Below are positions 61,679-64,000 of a DNA stretch of 64,000 nucleotides, one piece after another; position 1 is the first letter of the stretch, and every line of letters begins with the position of its first letter. The stretch comes from an uncultured Dorea sp. (GTDB lineage Bacteria; Bacillota; Clostridia; Lachnospirales; Lachnospiraceae). A program made the position numbers and the translations under genes. Where the stretch lies: assembly GCA_900543415.1 (NCBI GenBank), contig UQRE01000002.1, forward strand, positions 56,263 through 120,262, in the 5' to 3' direction. The notes beneath the pieces are model-generated. The model was given only the letters and a program-made list of their open reading frames with translations. It was not told the DNA's origin and ran no database searches.

Positions 61679-63034
61679 ATGTTAGTGAAAGTTAGTATAG
61701 AAAATTTTAAATCTTTTGATTGTGCAACAGAATTAACGATGATTTCATCAAATAAGATTAGAACAAATGCAAATCATAGGCTGAAAATAAAAAGTACACA
61801 GTTATTAAAATACGGAGTAGTTTATGGTGCAAATGCTGCAGGTAAAACAAATTTAGTAGAATTTTTCCGCTTTTTCAAGGAATGTATCAGCAAAGGAATT
61901 CCTATGGAAGCAGCAGGAATGTTTTGCAAAAATAGAGAAGAAAACAAAGAAAGAGAAAGTAGTTTTGAGGTACAAATTACAGTTGGCGATAAGTTTTATG
62001 CATATGGCTTTTCTGCTATTTTGAGTAAAAGAAAAATCACGTCAGAATGGTTGTATGAGCTTTATCAAAATGGATCGGCACGATGCCTATTTGAAAGAGA
62101 GGGAAATAAGCGTCCTATATTAGACAGTACCATTACCTTGTCGAATACAGAAAAAAATAAATTTGAAATTTATGCGGATGATTTTGAAGGAAATGAAAGT
62201 TCATTATTTTTAACAGAAATGAACAGAGGAAAGAAATATACAGTACGTTCAAAGCTGCTGTTTTTCAAGGAGGTGTATGATTGGATAGTAACTCATATAG
62301 CTGTCATAACACCAAATACACCGCTGATTGATTTGGAGTATTATTATGATACGGACTCCTTAAAGTTGATCAACAAATTGATTGAAACTTTTGACACTGG
62401 AATCAGTAAAGTGAAAATTGAAGAGATATCATTAGATGAGTTATCAAATGCAATGCCGAAGCCTGTATTTGATAAAGTAATGCGTCATGTAAAAAGTCGG
62501 ATAGAAGAGCAGGAAAATCCATCTTTCCGTATGACGATGAGATCTAATGAAAGTTTCTTTAATATCGAAGTACAAGGTCACGAAGAACCGAAAGTGACAA
62601 CAATCCGATTAAATCATTTGAAATCATTTTATGATTTTGGATTTGAAGAAGAATCTGATGGAACAAGAAGACTGTTTGACTTGATGGATATGCTTTTGAA
62701 TAAGCGGGAAGATATGCTGTATGTTGTGGATGAGTTGGAGAGAAGTTTACATCCAAAACTGACGGAGAGATTTTTACAACTGTTTATGCAGCTTCATAGT
62801 GAAGAGAGAATGCAGTTACTGTTCACAACCCATGAGTCATCCATTATGGATCAAAGTATTTTCCGAAGAGACGAAATATGGTTTATTGAACGGAATGCAG
62901 AAAATGCAAGCGAAATCTATTCGTTAGATCGGTTTAAGGAAAGGTATGATAAAGTATTAAGTAAAGCATATCTGGATGGCAGATATGGTGCTATTCCGGT
63001 GTTTAGCACGTTTGAATTCAGAGAGGAGGAATAG
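61679..63034 (+). CDS. rloA: RloA-like AAA ATPase (AbiL type)
   Basis: OLD/ABC-like ATPase of 451 residues. Walker A is YGANAAGKTNLVEF (GANAAGKT at 50-57). The signature/Walker B stretch MLYVVDELERSLHPKLTERF and the H-loop LFTTHESSIMD follow. GGAGGTGG precedes ATG. The partner gene follows two bases after the stop. RloA-RloB and lactococcal AbiLi-AbiLii are the related two-gene defence systems; PARIS is a distant analogue. Confidence 0.88.
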   Translation: MLVKVSIENFKSFDCATELTMISSNKIRTNANHRLKIKSTQLLKYGVVYGANAAGKTNLVEFFRFFKECISKGIPMEAAGMFCKNREENKERESSFEVQITVGDKFYAYGFSAILSKRKITSEWLYELYQNGSARCLFEREGNKRPILDSTITLSNTEKNKFEIYADDFEGNESSLFLTEMNRGKKYTVRSKLLFFKEVYDWIVTHIAVITPNTPLIDLEYYYDTDSLKLINKLIETFDTGISKVKIEEISLDELSNAMPKPVFDKVMRHVKSRIEEQENPSFRMTMRSNESFFNIEVQGHEEPKVTTIRLNHLKSFYDFGFEEESDGTRRLFDLMDMLLNKREDMLYVVDELERSLHPKLTERFLQLFMQLHSEERMQLLFTTHESSIMDQSIFRRDEIWFIERNAENASEIYSLDRFKERYDKVLSKAYLDGRYGAIPVFSTFEFREEE

Positions 63035-63036
63035 GT

Positions 63037-63738
63037 ATGTCTCCTGTTAGAAGTTATACAAATTGGAACAGTAGAAGTACAGATTATGAAAAACAGATAG
63101 AGCCATATCGCAAATATTTCTTTATTTGCGAAGGTGCGAACACAGAGACATGGTATTTTCGAAAATTGATTGATATCCGTAAATTTTTGAATATACATCC
63201 ACTCATTGATATTCGTTTGTTGGAAAAAACAGAGGAAGATAAGGATATTAGTTTTCCGAGAAAATTGATTGCTTTTGCGGAAAATCAGAAGAAGAATCCA
63301 GAAATATCATTTGATGAAGAACGCGACAAAATGGTTATTGTTTTTGACGCAGATATTTTTGAGGAAAAGGTACAAGACTATGATGATGTTGTGGCATTAG
63401 GAGAGGAAAATAATATTTTGGCAGTTAGCAATCCGGCGTTTGAACTGTTTCTATTGCTACATTTTGAACACGCGTATGAGGAAGATATTAAGCCGAATGA
63501 AGAAGAAATAATCAAGAATCAAAAGGTTGGTAATCAGACATTTATTTATAAACTTCTGTTGGCAAGAACGGGTATAAATCCAAAGAAAAATTCTGAGATA
63601 GGTGAGTTGGCAAAGAAAGTGGATGTTGCTATTGAACAGGAGAAGAAGATCAATGAGGATATTCATATGTGTAAAGGGAAAGTGACGTGTAATATCGGGA
63701 AGATTATTGAAGAAATAAGAAATGATTTTGGTGAATGA
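63037..63738 (+). CDS. rloB: RloB-like TOPRIM-type protein (AbiL type)
   Basis: Predicted nuclease partner of the ATPase, 233 residues. RKYFFICEGANTETWYF gives the EGxTE-type acidic motif, VFDADIFE a second acidic site, and NPAFELFLLLHFE is the motif typical of RloB. The start lies two bases past the ATPase stop and has GAGGAGG ahead of it. Activity inferred from family. Confidence 0.88.
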   Translation: MSPVRSYTNWNSRSTDYEKQIEPYRKYFFICEGANTETWYFRKLIDIRKFLNIHPLIDIRLLEKTEEDKDISFPRKLIAFAENQKKNPEISFDEERDKMVIVFDADIFEEKVQDYDDVVALGEENNILAVSNPAFELFLLLHFEHAYEEDIKPNEEEIIKNQKVGNQTFIYKLLLARTGINPKKNSEIGELAKKVDVAIEQEKKINEDIHMCKGKVTCNIGKIIEEIRNDFGE

Positions 63739-63793
63739 TAAATTTTAATTGAGAGTTGGAGAAAGCATAGTTAGGTGGGGAGTTAAAAGATAA

Positions 63794-64000
63794 TTATTCA
63801 TTGTTTTAGCATTGGATTTAGAAAGGGTACGAGTATGGGGAGTTGTGTCATGGAATTTGTGGATATTAGAGTTGGTAGGGAATAAACTAAAAGATTGGAA
63901 TATTGAGGATTATATTAATATTCCTCAAGGCTTCAATTTACTATTGCAAGAAGTGATAAACCCAGGATTTATGAATGGATACGGAGGAATTGTATATTAT
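63794..64000 (+). CDS. partial ORF running off the right edge, unidentified
   Basis: Open from 63794 to the edge in the frame that reads VVSWNLWILELVGNKLKDWN and IEDYINIPQGFNLLLQEVIN. Possible starts are TTG 63812 and GTG 63845; neither has a clear site. Whether it belongs to the RloAB locus cannot be judged. Confidence 0.35.

Overview
The window reads as chromosome of a spore-forming, Gram-positive anaerobe of class Clostridia, most likely family Lachnospiraceae. The signs are the sporulation genes spoIIGA, sigE, sigG and spoVT, a SCIFF peptide with its radical-SAM maturase, anaerobic HemZ, a fused SecDF, gene starts led by AGGAGG-type sites, and a folT gene under a tetrahydrofolate riboswitch. 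The genus cannot be fixed from the sequence alone.

Region by region. 1-7.3 kb: cell-wall and division cluster (a class B PBP cut by the left edge, mraY, murD, a TTG-started ftsW, ftsQ/divIB, ftsZ). 7.4-11.6 kb: spoIIGA-sigE behind a Spo0A-type promoter, a beta-CASP RNA hydrolase, then sigG. 11.6-19.9 kb: housekeeping and repair (HAD phosphatase, pth, mfd, a PrsA-like foldase, YqeY, SpoVT). 20.0-23.7 kb: a decayed psuG-like pseudogene, a GAPDH on the minus strand, and the SCIFF precursor and maturase. 23.7-35.7 kb: secDF, recJ, rel, an MBL hydrolase, hemZ, hisS and aspS. 35.7-37.9 kb: a scar zone with a collapsed surface-protein gene, IS30 and IS200/IS605 remnants and a YefM/YoeB toxin-antitoxin pair. 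37.9-43.3 kb: tRNA-Gly, a MATE pump, then a folate/thymidylate group (folT, marR, thyA, folA) and a glycosyltransferase. 43.3-47.0 kb: ilvB, ilvN and ilvE. 47.1-49.1 kb: a GntR-regulated ABC exporter followed by a candidate 24-residue membrane peptide. 49.3-51.1 kb: rpsB and tsf.

From 51.1 kb to the right edge the sequence becomes accessory. A G-tract repeat zone leads into a probable defence block: a 213-residue protein with a hydrophobic C-terminus, an AbiTii-domain protein sharing a short NNFY...QQG motif with it, a 38-residue ORF, and a DinG/Rad3-type Fe-S helicase. A 116-bp imperfect direct repeat (51468-51583 and 53118-53233) lies in front of both the AbiTii pair and the helicase gene. 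Next come parA and parB of an integrative conjugative element. A single internal deletion has joined the 5' end of that element's thioester surface-protein gene to the 3' part of its SNF2-type helicase gene, apparently removing the conjugation machinery. The window ends with an RloA/RloB (AbiL-like) pair and the start of an unidentified ORF.

The strongest candidates for something undescribed are the AbiTii pair with the shared motif, the repeated 116-bp leader, and the possible three-gene defence unit. The NNFY...QQG motif could be an amyloid-like or oligomerisation signalling motif; that is a hypothesis only.
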